DNA of 64,000 nucleotides from Aquimarina agarilytica ZC1 (GTDB lineage Bacteria > Bacteroidota > Bacteroidia > Flavobacteriales > Flavobacteriaceae), in NCBI RefSeq assembly GCF_000255455.1, contig NZ_JH621252.1, positions 83,358-147,357 on the forward strand. The letters run 5' to 3'. Under the pieces are notes generated by a model. That model made no database searches, was not told where the DNA came from, and worked only from the letters and a program-made list of their open reading frames with translations. Of the stretch, positions 35,649 through 44,148 are shown in pieces. Positions within the stretch are counted from its first letter, which is position 1; each line of letters starts with the position of its first letter. The position numbers were made by a program, and so were the translations under genes.

Positions 35649-36214
35649 GAATTTATTTAAATATATTATTATGTTTTTTTTCTATTTCTTGTAATTCTCA
35701 AAATGAATATACAGAAACTGATAGCTCAAAGGTGTATTTGAAAATATTAAATGAATTACCCCATTTACCACCTCCATCACCCGAAATAATGATGAATAAA
35801 AAGTTATTAAAAAAATATACAGATTCATTATCTAAGAAGAAATTGAATGTAGGTTTGTTGACTAAGACAAGGGTACTGAATGATACAATTAAACTAGACA
35901 ATCATCAACTTTTATTATCTCTTTTAAATAAAAAAAATCAATCAATGGATATAAATTTTAATTATATCAAGTCTTCTTCGGTGAATAATATTAAAGCTTT
36001 TGATGAATTTGATATTAACATTTATAAGAACAATCCTAATTTAGATTGGTTTATTAGCTTTTCTAATGTTGCTTTTGATAAAAAACAAAACAAAGCACTT
36101 TTAGCAGTTTATTCTTCAGTCGATAAATTATCTGGATCGTCTAAATTATTTGTGTTGAAAAAGAAAAAAGAAAAGTGGATTATAATCGAAACAATTTTGT
36201 TAAATATTTCTTAA
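35639..36214 (+). CDS. Lipoprotein, candidate immunity to the zincin toxin (copy 1)
   Basis: The 191-residue protein has signal peptide MRLRIYLNILLCFFSISCNS with lipobox Cys18, then a soluble domain ending in FISFSNVAFDKKQNKALLAV and KKKKEKWIIIETILLNIS. It overlaps the toxin gene by 10 bases, so it is translationally coupled. It resembles the next gene in its C-terminal half (F/FS...F.KKK.KA...KL.GSS...LKK....W.I....LNIS). A membrane-anchored immunity protein would suit a toxin acting in the periplasm; this is inference. Confidence 0.75.
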   Translation: MRLRIYLNILLCFFSISCNSQNEYTETDSSKVYLKILNELPHLPPPSPEIMMNKKLLKKYTDSLSKKKLNVGLLTKTRVLNDTIKLDNHQLLLSLLNKKNQSMDINFNYIKSSSVNNIKAFDEFDINIYKNNPNLDWFISFSNVAFDKKQNKALLAVYSSVDKLSGSSKLFVLKKKKEKWIIIETILLNIS

Positions 36215-36284
36215 AACATTCTAGTAGCAAAATACCAGATAGGCTGATTTGCAATCAGTACCTATGCTGGTAAAAAGTTATATG

Positions 36285-36312
36285 AAACCGAAGTTCGAAA
36301 GAGCTTCGGTTT
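36285..36312 (+). terminator. Terminator after lipoprotein copy 1
   Basis: AAACCGAAG (36285-36293) and CTTCGGTTT (36304-36312) with an 10-base loop, the same stem sequence as the terminator at 7023-7050. Confidence 0.75.
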
Positions 36313-36386
36313 ATTTATAAAATAGTTAGGAAAAAGATATACTGATGATAATGTATACATTTTATTGATAAAACAACTACCCTAAA

Positions 36387-36944
36387 ATGCGACAATTAAT
36401 TTTAATAATAACTATTTTAGTTTTTATTAATTGTAAAAAAAACAATCAAATAGATGATTCTATTGAAATATATAGTTTAATAGTTTCAGAACTAGGAAGT
36501 GTGACTAAGCTAAAACCTACAATTGATAACCTAGAGTATAACTCAAAATTAGATTCTTTGAATAAAGAAAGAGATTCAAATTGGCGAATAGGTGTTTTTA
36601 GTGAAAAAGTAAAAATTGAAAATGAAAAGTATAAGCACTTAATTCCTAAAAAATATGAGTTTTTGTTAAAAGCATCTAAAATAGATTCAGGTAGGATTCC
36701 TTTTGAGAAAATTAAAATTAAAAAGGGCCAATTGATTTTAGTTGAAGAAGGTAAAATTGATTTTGATAACTTAGATATTTTTTTAATTTTTTCTGATTTA
36801 ATCTTTAACAAGAAAAAGACTAAAGCTGTAATTCAATGTTCAAAAAGAAGAGGAAAGTTAAATGGGGGGAGTTATTATTGTTTACTAAAAAAATCAGATA
36901 ATGAATGGATGATTGATAGGGTAATTGTGTTGAATATAAGTTAA
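36387..36944 (+). CDS. Lipoprotein, candidate immunity (copy 2, diverged)
   Basis: The 185-residue protein has signal peptide MRQLILIITILVFINC with lipobox Cys16. Its C-terminal half (LIFSDLIFNKKKTKAVIQC, KLNGGSYYCLLKKSDNEWMI, ending VLNIS) is clearly related to the preceding lipoprotein. The segment downstream of each gene (a CCTATGC-containing stretch plus an ACCGAAG hairpin) is also related. This suggests a duplication of gene plus terminator. It may protect against a sister toxin lost from this locus. Confidence 0.72.
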   Translation: MRQLILIITILVFINCKKNNQIDDSIEIYSLIVSELGSVTKLKPTIDNLEYNSKLDSLNKERDSNWRIGVFSEKVKIENEKYKHLIPKKYEFLLKASKIDSGRIPFEKIKIKKGQLILVEEGKIDFDNLDIFLIFSDLIFNKKKTKAVIQCSKRRGKLNGGSYYCLLKKSDNEWMIDRVIVLNIS

Positions 36945-37010
36945 ATAAAACTGAGGTTCCAATAGCATTTATTTGTAATCAATGCCTATGCAGGTATAAA
37001 ACGTTATATA

Positions 37011-37042
37011 ACACCGAAGCTCTTTTAGAGCTTCGGTGTTAT
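37011..37042 (+). terminator. Terminator after lipoprotein copy 2
   Basis: ACACCGAAGCTC, TTTTA, GAGCTTCGGTGT followed by T-rich sequence: a perfect 12-bp stem. Confidence 0.85.
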
Positions 37043-37117
37043 TATTACTGTAAAAAATAGGGTCACAAGCGAAACGCTCGCGCCAGCATAGGGCTGTAAA
37101 TACTATAATTTCGCATT

Positions 37118-37189
37118 AAGAAAAAAATATTGGTTCGAATGAAATTCTGCAAGAATTTTGTATCGAGAATCATCTTTTTCATATCAAAA
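37118..37189 (+). repeat. 72-bp direct repeat, right copy flanking the second toxin cassette
   Basis: Same 72 bases as 31424-31495 with 4 mismatches, same orientation. Locally GC-rich patches (37070-37095 and 37233-37295, for example CAAGCGAAACGCTCG) surround it, unlike the AT-rich neighbourhood. The remaining stretch from 37043 to 37557 holds no other feature I can support. Confidence 0.85.
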
Positions 37190-37557
37190 TTGCCTTTCTC
37201 AACATCGATGTTTATATTGAAAATTACTTGATAAACAATAAGTCCCCAGCTGGTCCTCGTATTCGCTAGCGCTTCGTCTGTGACGAGTGCCAACAACGAG
37301 AATAACACACAACCACTTCTATTAAATTAGGAGTGGTTTTTATTATTATAAAAACAACCCCAGCTCCCCTAGCAGAAGATAATTAAGGCTACTGCTAGAC
37401 TTTGGCTAGTAGCAACAAAGTATAACAATAAAACATTATTAAACGCGACCTACAGTTTATAATTAACTGTTAATGACAATAACTATTAAGCCCATAAAAA
37501 GTAGCTAAAGTTTTGTGCGCGAATCAAATGTGTGTATTTTCGCACAAAATTTAAAAT

Positions 37558-37710
37558 ATGAAACGATTTTTACTAGTTTTATTAAACCTTACTTTGTTGG
37601 TAGGTTGTACAGATGATGATTCTAAATGTGGTGCTAATGAACAAGAATTAGAATTTCCAGATGGAACAACCACGTGTATTCCAATGCTAAACACAAATCC
37701 TTTTCCTTAA
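37558..37710 (+). CDS. Very small lipoprotein (50 residues)
   Basis: The ATG frame at 37558 reads MKRFLLVLLNLTLLVGCTDD then DSKCGANEQELEFPDGTTTC and IPMLNTNPFP before TAA. It has a good lipoprotein signal with lipobox LVGC, and two further cysteines in the short mature part. TATTTTCG, one base off the TAnnTTTG box, lies upstream at about 37535. It is 16 bases before the next gene and probably cotranscribed. Function unknown. Confidence 0.6.
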   Translation: MKRFLLVLLNLTLLVGCTDDDSKCGANEQELEFPDGTTTCIPMLNTNPFP

Positions 37711-37726
37711 AATTTAGTCCTTGTAA

Positions 37727-38122
37727 ATGAAAAAAGACATTGAAATTCCTGTAGTCAAAAATGTATACGTAGCTGTGGTTAAAGAATGGAATACCGAATA
37801 CGAAATGCATGACTGGAATGCCTATATTATAAATGACAATGAAGCGCAAATTGATGCTGTAATGGTCGTATCACAAGGTTATAGTACCGATAAAAAAACC
37901 TCGAAATTTAGGCATATGTTGGGTACGGTAGCGCCTAAATCAGCTTCTAAAATTGAATTTATACAAGATAAAGTGATTTCGTTTACTAATGAGTTTAGTG
38001 TTACCTATTTTTTAGATAATAAGCTATTCGATAAAAAATTTGTGTTCAGAAAAAATACGATAAACGATAACGCACTACAAGATATTCCAAATATGGAAAT
38101 AAAAGGGGTTTTGGTTAAATGA
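37727..38122 (+). CDS. Conserved flavobacterial hypothetical protein
   Basis: The 131-residue cytoplasmic protein starts MKKDIEIPVVKNVYVAVVKE and contains WNAYIINDNEAQIDAVMVVS, FRHMLGTVAPKSASKIEF and KKFVFRKNTINDNALQDIP. Homologues of this pattern are common in Flavobacteriaceae and are sometimes mislabelled as phenylalanyl-tRNA synthetase subunit alpha; there is no synthetase domain here. It is small, mixed alpha/beta, without signal peptide. Function unknown. Confidence 0.75.
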   Translation: MKKDIEIPVVKNVYVAVVKEWNTEYEMHDWNAYIINDNEAQIDAVMVVSQGYSTDKKTSKFRHMLGTVAPKSASKIEFIQDKVISFTNEFSVTYFLDNKLFDKKFVFRKNTINDNALQDIPNMEIKGVLVK

Positions 38123-38430
38123 GGTACTATGAATAGAAAGTCCCATAGTTTCCGTTATAACTGAAAGTCACTATCTTTTTTAAGCATCCGTTTTTGCTAT
38201 TTGCCATTAGTACTTTTATAAATATATAAAAAGCCAAGAGCTAACTACCAATAACTTTTGTATATGTTTAGAAACTAAAAGCGAAATGCACTAAATCACA
38301 TAGTTTTAACTACTCATGAGACCAATAAACGGTATAACTTAGTATACATGCAAGCAAGTATTACAAGGTATTATATATAAAACCCATAGACCACAATGTG
38401 GTTTTAAAATAGATTTTCTATTTTAGAAAT
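38123..38430. other. Upstream region of the biotin operon, no gene seen
   Basis: 308 bases. The only structure noticed is an inverted repeat AAAATAGA-TTT-TCTATTTT at 38406-38424, ending 6 bases before the bioF ATG, which could mask the ribosome site. No BirA-type palindrome was recognised. Confidence 0.45.
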
Positions 38431-39582
38431 ATGAAAAAGCTACCCCAGAATTTACAATTAAAGCTTGAAACGCGTGAAAAATCGAGTGCTTTACGTGTAT
38501 TACCAAAGGAATCTGATCGTATCGATTTTCAGTCCAATGACTATTTAGGTTTTGCTCAAAACCCCAAAATCCAACGTTTAGCACGTAAACTGGTTAAAGA
38601 ACATACTGCGGTAAAAAATGGCGCTACGGGTTCGCGCCTACTATCGGGGAATCATAATTTGTACCCTGTAGTCGAGGAACAAATTGCTGCTTTTCACCAG
38701 ACACCTAAAGCTTTGCTATACAATTCGGGCTACAATGCAAACATTGGCTTTTTTTCATGCATCCCTCAACGTGGTGATGTGGTGTTTTATGACGAGCTTA
38801 TACATGCCTCCATTCGGGATGGTTTACTAATGAATTATGCTAAAAATTACAGCTTTAAGCATAACAACCTAGAGGATTTACAGGAAAAAATAGCGCGTGT
38901 ACAACAAGAAAAAGTGAGAAATATTTTTGTGGTAACCGAGTCTGTATTTTCAATGGATGGGGACTCTCCCGACCTTGTTGCTTTTGCCGATTTTTGTACA
39001 CAAACCAATAGTTACCTTATAGTGGATGAAGCTCATGCCCTAGGGGTTTTTGGCATACGTGGTCGGGGTTTGGTTGATGAATTAGGAATCCAAGACCAAG
39101 TATTTGCTCAAATTGTTACTTTTGGAAAAGCCTTAGGTTGCCATGGAGCTGCTATTTTATGCAGTGAGGATGTCTACGACTATTTGGTTAATTTTTCGAG
39201 GAGTTTGATATATACTACGGGACTTCCGCCAGAGGCTATAGCTACTATTGGCGCGGCGTATTACACCTTAGAAAACCCTAAAAAAGATACTGCAAGAAAA
39301 GATTTGCTTAAAAATATACTGCATTTTAATGCCGAAAAAAAACGATTATCCTTAGATCAATTTTCGACTAAAAGTAACTCGGCTATACATTGTTGCATTG
39401 TTCCAGGTAATGAAAAAGTAAAAAGTGTTGCTGTAATTTTAAAATCTTATGGCTATGAAGTTAAACCAATTTTATCCCCCACGGTTCCCGAAGGAAAAGA
39501 ACGACTGCGTTTTTGCCTACATAGCACCAATACGTTTCAAGAAATCACCGAAGCTTTGGAGGTGGTGATTAACTGTATCTAA
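38431..39582 (+). CDS. bioF: 8-amino-7-oxononanoate synthase (BioF)
   Basis: The 383-residue PLP enzyme of the alpha-oxoamine synthase family shows DFQSNDYLGFA near the start, GATGSRLLSGNH, VVTESVFSMDGDSPDL, IVDEAHALGVFG and the PLP-lysine segment VTFGKALGCHGAAI. It condenses pimeloyl thioester with alanine, the first ring-forming step of biotin synthesis. It heads a four-gene run bioF-bioD-bioA-ketosynthase. Confidence 0.94.
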   Translation: MKKLPQNLQLKLETREKSSALRVLPKESDRIDFQSNDYLGFAQNPKIQRLARKLVKEHTAVKNGATGSRLLSGNHNLYPVVEEQIAAFHQTPKALLYNSGYNANIGFFSCIPQRGDVVFYDELIHASIRDGLLMNYAKNYSFKHNNLEDLQEKIARVQQEKVRNIFVVTESVFSMDGDSPDLVAFADFCTQTNSYLIVDEAHALGVFGIRGRGLVDELGIQDQVFAQIVTFGKALGCHGAAILCSEDVYDYLVNFSRSLIYTTGLPPEAIATIGAAYYTLENPKKDTARKDLLKNILHFNAEKKRLSLDQFSTKSNSAIHCCIVPGNEKVKSVAVILKSYGYEVKPILSPTVPEGKERLRFCLHSTNTFQEITEALEVVINCI

Positions 39583-39651
39583 ATTTTTACACAAAACTAA
39601 ATTCCTTTTTTACAGACTGCCGTACATTTGCTTTTAAAACAAGTATAAAAA

Positions 39652-40272
39652 ATGCAGCGTTATTTTATTACAGGTATTGGTACCGAAGTTGGTAAAACTG
39701 TTGTTTCCGCTATAGTCACCGAAGCTTTAAAAGCCGACTATTGGAAACCTATCCAGGCAGGTGATCTTGATTTTTCGGATACACACAAAGTACAGCAATG
39801 GATTAACAATAAGGAGACTAAATTTCATAAAAATAGTTACGCGTTACAAACTCCAATGAGTCCACATGCTGCTGCAGAAATTGATCACATTCAAATTTCA
39901 GCGAAAGCGATACAAACACCAAAAACAACTAACAATTTAGTAGTTGAAGGTGCCGGAGGACTTTTAGTACCCATAAATGATACCGAAACCATTCTTGATT
40001 TAATTTTACCCACCGATAAAGTGATTCTAGTATCTCGGCATTATTTAGGTAGTATTAATCATAGTTTGCTTAGCGCAGAAGTGTTAAAAGCAAAAGGCAT
40101 CACTAATGTCGGTATTATTTTTAATGGAAATGAGCATAAAACTACCGAAGCTATTATTTTAAAAAAAACAGGTTTTCCCTTTTTAGGAAGAATTAATGAG
40201 GAAGCCACTATTAATGCCGAAATAGTTTCGAAGTATGCCAATCAATTACAACAACGTTTAGCCGAATTATAA
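39652..40272 (+). CDS. bioD: Dethiobiotin synthase (BioD)
   Basis: The 206-residue P-loop protein starts MQRYFITGIGTEVGKTVVSA, with the GxxxxxGKT loop. It contains YWKPIQAGD and VVEGAGGLLVPIN, the BioD signature for diaminopelargonate carboxylation with CO2 and ATP. Its stop overlaps the bioA start by one base (TAATG), so the two are coupled. Confidence 0.95.
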   Translation: MQRYFITGIGTEVGKTVVSAIVTEALKADYWKPIQAGDLDFSDTHKVQQWINNKETKFHKNSYALQTPMSPHAAAEIDHIQISAKAIQTPKTTNNLVVEGAGGLLVPINDTETILDLILPTDKVILVSRHYLGSINHSLLSAEVLKAKGITNVGIIFNGNEHKTTEAIILKKTGFPFLGRINEEATINAEIVSKYANQLQQRLAEL

Positions 40273-41537
40273 TGAGTTTACAAGAAAGAGACAAAGCCCA
40301 TATTTGGCATCCGTTAACCCAACACAAAACACATCCCGATGTGTTGCCTATTCATAAAGCTAAAGGGGCTTTGCTGTATGACGAAAACGAAAACACGTAC
40401 ATTGATGGCATAGCCTCTTGGTACACCTGTATTTATGGTCATTGTCATCCATATATTATTGAAAAAGTGTATGCGCAAATGCAGCAACTGGATCAAATTG
40501 TATTTAGTGGATTTACCCACCAACCCGCGGTAGAATTATCCGAAAAACTCATCCGCATTTTACCCCAGAATCAACAAAAGGTCTTTTTTTCCGATAATGG
40601 CTCGACCACTACCGAAATTGGAATTAAAATGGCCTTGCAATACCATTACAACAAAGGAAACAGTCGCAATACCATTTTGGCCTTTGAAGAAGGTTTTCAT
40701 GGAGATACCTTTGGGGCCATGTCTGCATCGGATCTTTCGGTATACAATGGGCCGTTTGAAGAGCATTTTATAAATGTAGTACGTATCCCCGTACCAACAA
40801 TGGATACTATTGATGCTGTTTTAGAGCAATTAAAGCAACTGATCACCACACATCAAATTGCTGGTTTTATTTATGAACCTTTGGTACAAGGAGCAGCAGG
40901 TATGAAAATGTATCCTGCCGAAGCAATACATCCGATTCTTGAACTATGCAAGTCTAATGAGATTATCTGTATTGCCGATGAGGTCATGACAGGTTTTGGT
41001 AAAACAGGCCCTCATTTTGCTTCCGAATCAATAGCAACTAAACCCGATATAATGTGCTTATCAAAAGCATTAACTGCCGGAATGATGCCTATGGGAGTAA
41101 CTACATGTACTCAAAAAATATACGATGCCTTTTATAGCAATGATATGGGAAAAGGACTTTTCCATGCGCATACCTATACGGCAAATCCATTAGCTTGTGC
41201 TTCGGCCTCTGCGGGTATTGATTTGTTAGTTTCCGATGAGATTCAACAATCTAAAAAGCGTATAGCACAAGCACATATTGAATTTGTAAATAGGCTTGAA
41301 AAGCATTCAAAAGTAACTAATGTGCGTACTTTGGGGGTTATCGTTGCTTTTGAGCTTGATATTAAAATGGAACGTTATGGCAAACTACGCGACCAATTGT
41401 TTGAACATTTTAAAAACCAAGGAGTGTATTTAAGACCCTTAGGAAGCACCATTTACATACTTCCACCCTATGTTACTACTACCGATCAATTAAACAAAAT
41501 TTACCAGTCTATAGATAGTCTTTTAAATAGTTTATAA
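40272..41537 (+). CDS. bioA: Adenosylmethionine-8-amino-7-oxononanoate aminotransferase (BioA)
   Basis: The 421-residue class III aminotransferase starts with IWHPLTQHKTHP, the BioA-specific opening, then IDGIASWYTCIYGHCHP, FFSDNGSTTTEIGIKMA, ICIADEVMTGFGKTG and the PLP lysine in CLSKALTAGMMPMG. It makes 7,8-diaminopelargonate. It is coupled to bioD by a one-base overlap. Confidence 0.95.
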   Translation: MSLQERDKAHIWHPLTQHKTHPDVLPIHKAKGALLYDENENTYIDGIASWYTCIYGHCHPYIIEKVYAQMQQLDQIVFSGFTHQPAVELSEKLIRILPQNQQKVFFSDNGSTTTEIGIKMALQYHYNKGNSRNTILAFEEGFHGDTFGAMSASDLSVYNGPFEEHFINVVRIPVPTMDTIDAVLEQLKQLITTHQIAGFIYEPLVQGAAGMKMYPAEAIHPILELCKSNEIICIADEVMTGFGKTGPHFASESIATKPDIMCLSKALTAGMMPMGVTTCTQKIYDAFYSNDMGKGLFHAHTYTANPLACASASAGIDLLVSDEIQQSKKRIAQAHIEFVNRLEKHSKVTNVRTLGVIVAFELDIKMERYGKLRDQLFEHFKNQGVYLRPLGSTIYILPPYVTTTDQLNKIYQSIDSLLNSL

Positions 41538-41565
41538 CTTTACAGACTTAATTAATACTATTTTT

Positions 41566-42729
41566 TTGAATTCACCTATCTCCATAACTGGATTTGCATC
41601 AATTTCTCCTTTGGGTGCTACCCCTAAAGAAATTTGGAATACTTACTTACAGTTTGACAAACACTGTATTAGCTTGCACCCTTTTTCTGAAGAAGCTACC
41701 GCAATAGCGGCGCTTCAAACTAAAGAAAACATACTTTTACAGGAAGTTAAAGAAAGTGTAAGCCATTATGCAAATGTAGATCGTTCCGTATTAATGGGTC
41801 TTTTTGCGGCACGAAAAGCTATGGAAAATGCTGGTTGGAAAAAAGGAAGTCATTTTGGGATTAATATTGGAAGTTCTCGCGGGGCTACTCAATTATTTGA
41901 AACCTATCATAAGGAGTTTATTGAAACCCAAAAAACAAGTACCTTAAGTTCCCCCACCACCACTTTAGGAAATATTTCATCGTGGATTGCTAATGATCTG
42001 GAAACCCAAGGGCCAGAGATTAGCCACTCTATCACCTGTTCCACGGCATTACATTCTGTGCTAAATGGGGTGGCATGGTTAACTTCTGGCTTGACCGATA
42101 AATTTATGGTTGGAGGTAGTGAAGCGCCTTTGACTCCTTTTACTGTAGCTCAAATGAAGGCCTTAAAAATTTATGCTCAGGATACCTCAGCAGAATTTCC
42201 TTGTAAAGCATTAGACCTAGATAAAAAGAGGAACCAAATGTTTTTAGGCGAAGGCGCTGCAGTTTTTTGCTTAGAAAAAGGAATACTGCCCAATGCAAAT
42301 GCAATGATTAGTGGTATTGGTTATGCTACGGAACCTTTAACGCATAATATTTCAATATCTACCAATGCAGATTGTTTTCAAAAATCGATAAAAATGGCAT
42401 TAGGTGACACTAGTTTAACCGATATAGATGCTATTGTTATGCATGCACCAGGTACTATTAAAGGAGATAGTTCGGAATACAATGCGATAACGCATGTATT
42501 TGGAAAACAGCTTCCTTTTTTAACTACTAATAAATGGAAAATTGGACATAGCTTTGGAGCTAGTGGTGCACTGAGTATGGAACTCGCTATTTTGATGCTC
42601 ACACACCAAAAAGCGATTCCTGTACCTTTTATAAAGAATGATCAGTATCCTAAAAAACTGAAAACAATTCTTGTAAATGCTGTTGGTTTTGGGGGAAATG
42701 CTGTTACTATTAAAATGGAATTACCTTAA
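41566..42729 (+). CDS. Beta-ketoacyl synthase family protein in the biotin operon
   Basis: The 387-residue thiolase-fold protein shows the three catalytic positions of condensing enzymes: Cys in SHSITCSTALHSVL, His in IVMHAPGTIKGDSSEYNA and His in KIGHSFGASGALSM. It is related to FabB/FabF. It lies 28 bases after bioA in the same direction. It is probably involved in making the pimeloyl precursor, since no bioC or bioH is present here; that is inference from position. The start is TTG at 41566; no ATG fits the family N-terminus (SITGFASISPLG). Confidence 0.85.
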   Translation: MNSPISITGFASISPLGATPKEIWNTYLQFDKHCISLHPFSEEATAIAALQTKENILLQEVKESVSHYANVDRSVLMGLFAARKAMENAGWKKGSHFGINIGSSRGATQLFETYHKEFIETQKTSTLSSPTTTLGNISSWIANDLETQGPEISHSITCSTALHSVLNGVAWLTSGLTDKFMVGGSEAPLTPFTVAQMKALKIYAQDTSAEFPCKALDLDKKRNQMFLGEGAAVFCLEKGILPNANAMISGIGYATEPLTHNISISTNADCFQKSIKMALGDTSLTDIDAIVMHAPGTIKGDSSEYNAITHVFGKQLPFLTTNKWKIGHSFGASGALSMELAILMLTHQKAIPVPFIKNDQYPKKLKTILVNAVGFGGNAVTIKMELP

Positions 42730-42764
42730 CTAATAGTATATACTTATTATACGATACAATAAAA

Positions 42765-43085
42765 TTAATCACTGTATGAATAATTAAACTTAAGCGATTC
42801 AGTTACCGAACAATTATCAGTAGTTTGTGCGGCTACTTGAACTGTATTTTCTCCTTCGTTAAAATTACTTTTGTAACAAGAAAAAAGCACCGTATTTGCT
42901 TCTGTTTTTTTAATTATTTTTTTGCCATTTACAGTAATTTCGTATTGATAATTACTGTTTTCGGGTTGTTTCCATTGAAAAATATAAAATGTAGCTCCAG
43001 ATTCTACTTTACGAATCGCTAATTCTTTTTTTAATTTTGGAAACCTAAACCCTCGAACTCTCGTTCTAATTTTTAAATTTCTCAT
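42765..43085 (-). CDS. Small protein of unknown function, paralogue A
   Basis: The 106-residue protein is basic at the N-terminus. The body reads ATFYIFQWKQPENSNYQYEI, then TVNGKKIIKKTEANTVLFSC and YKSNFNEGENTVQVAA, suggesting a beta-sandwich like a fibronectin or Ig fold. It has no signal peptide. It is closely related to the gene at 43499 in the same orientation. Convergent with the ketosynthase gene. Family not recognised. Confidence 0.7.
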   Translation of the reverse strand: MRNLKIRTRVRGFRFPKLKKELAIRKVESGATFYIFQWKQPENSNYQYEITVNGKKIIKKTEANTVLFSCYKSNFNEGENTVQVAAQTTDNCSVTESLKFNYSYSD

Positions 43086-43498
43086 AGTTTGTTTTTTAAA
43101 CTTTTAACTAAAGTCTCCTTATTATATAAACGAAACTAGCGCTAAAAGGTTGCTTCAAAACGAACTATTCCTACAAAAAAAACCTGCCAAAGCAGAAAGA
43201 ATCTTTTCGTGGACAACCCCAAACACTTTAAAGTAAAAACATGATGCTCAAATAAATAACAAACCCGGTTTATGAACTTGAAATAAACCGATTCACTTGA
43301 TACTATAGAATATAATAGTCAAATCTAGAATTTAATATAGATTTTGCAACGTAGAAAAGTGACTTAAAGAAGTATTCAATTTTGTAATTGAATGTAAAAA
43401 AATAAAGTCCAAACAAAACCTCAACATTGTTATTGTTGCTATTCTGCTTGAACCTTATATAAATTAATGGAAGTAACACTCCCTATAGCCACATAAAA
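43086..43498. other. Intergenic stretch between the two paralogues
   Basis: 413 bases without a supported gene. It holds one hairpin, CGGTTTAT / ATAAACCG at 43266-43290 with a 9-base loop and no T-run. Nothing else was recognised. Confidence 0.5.
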
Positions 43499-43819
43499 TT
43501 AGTCCACAAAGGAGTAATTAAACTTAACTTCATCCATTATTCTTTCGCTATGATCATTAAGCACTTTAACTGAAAATGTGTTTTCGCCTTCATTAAAATC
43601 ACTCTTGTAACAAGAAAAAAGTACTAAAGAAGCTTCGCTCTTTTTTCTTATTTTTTTTCCATTTATACTTACTTCGTATTCATTAGCCACCTTATTAGGT
43701 TTTTTCCACTGAAATATGTCAAATGTTGACCCTACTGCAACTTTTTTTAAACTTAAGCGCTGATTTTTTTTGGTTAATGATTGAACTGTTTTTTTTGTTT
43801 TTAGTAATAATTCCTCCAT
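43499..43819 (-). CDS. Small protein of unknown function, paralogue B
   Basis: The 106-residue protein with STFDIFQWKKPNKVANEYEV, SINGKKIRKKSEASLVLFSC and YKSDFNEGENTFSVKV aligns over its whole body with the protein at 42765. The N-terminal 25 residues differ. Probably a tandem duplication with later divergence. No signal peptide, family unknown. Between this gene and the sugar cluster lies a terminator but no other gene. Confidence 0.7.
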   Translation of the reverse strand: MEELLLKTKKTVQSLTKKNQRLSLKKVAVGSTFDIFQWKKPNKVANEYEVSINGKKIRKKSEASLVLFSCYKSDFNEGENTFSVKVLNDHSERIMDEVKFNYSFVD

Positions 43820-44031
43820 GGTAATAATTTATTTTGATTAAAGTTTAACTATTTAAAAGAGGGGGTAATGCATCTAAAATATTTTACTTCAATACATTAT
43901 AAGCGCAAAATATAATCTTAATACAGATTATTTCTAGTAATTTACTTTTTTAACACACTGAAATCGACGATAAGCATAATTTATATGTTAAGAGGTATTT
44001 TAATTTAAAATTTATAGGACTAAAATTAAAA

Positions 44032-44052
44032 AAAGCCCACTGAATGGGCTTT
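44032..44052 (-). terminator. Terminator at the end of the sugar cluster
   Basis: AAAGCCCA, CTGAA, TGGGCTTT; on the minus strand followed by a T-run. It lies 97 bases past the mutarotase stop. Confidence 0.85.
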
Positions 44053-44148
44053 GTTTATAATAATCTTCTTTGTGTTTTTTTATTAAGTTATTGTTTAGAT
44101 TCGTTTTACGAAGTAATATTATTGATAAATGGGTAGTCTTATCTTTAT

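Noticed and set aside
37063-37308. 81-codon minus-strand open frame across the right-hand 72-bp repeat
   Set aside because: It spans repeat and GC-rich intergenic patches, has no recognisable domain and no promoter box; the repeat explains the open frame.
38406-38424. Hairpin before bioF as a biotin riboswitch
   Set aside because: Only an 8-bp stem with a 3-base loop; no known biotin riboswitch exists and no larger conserved structure is visible.
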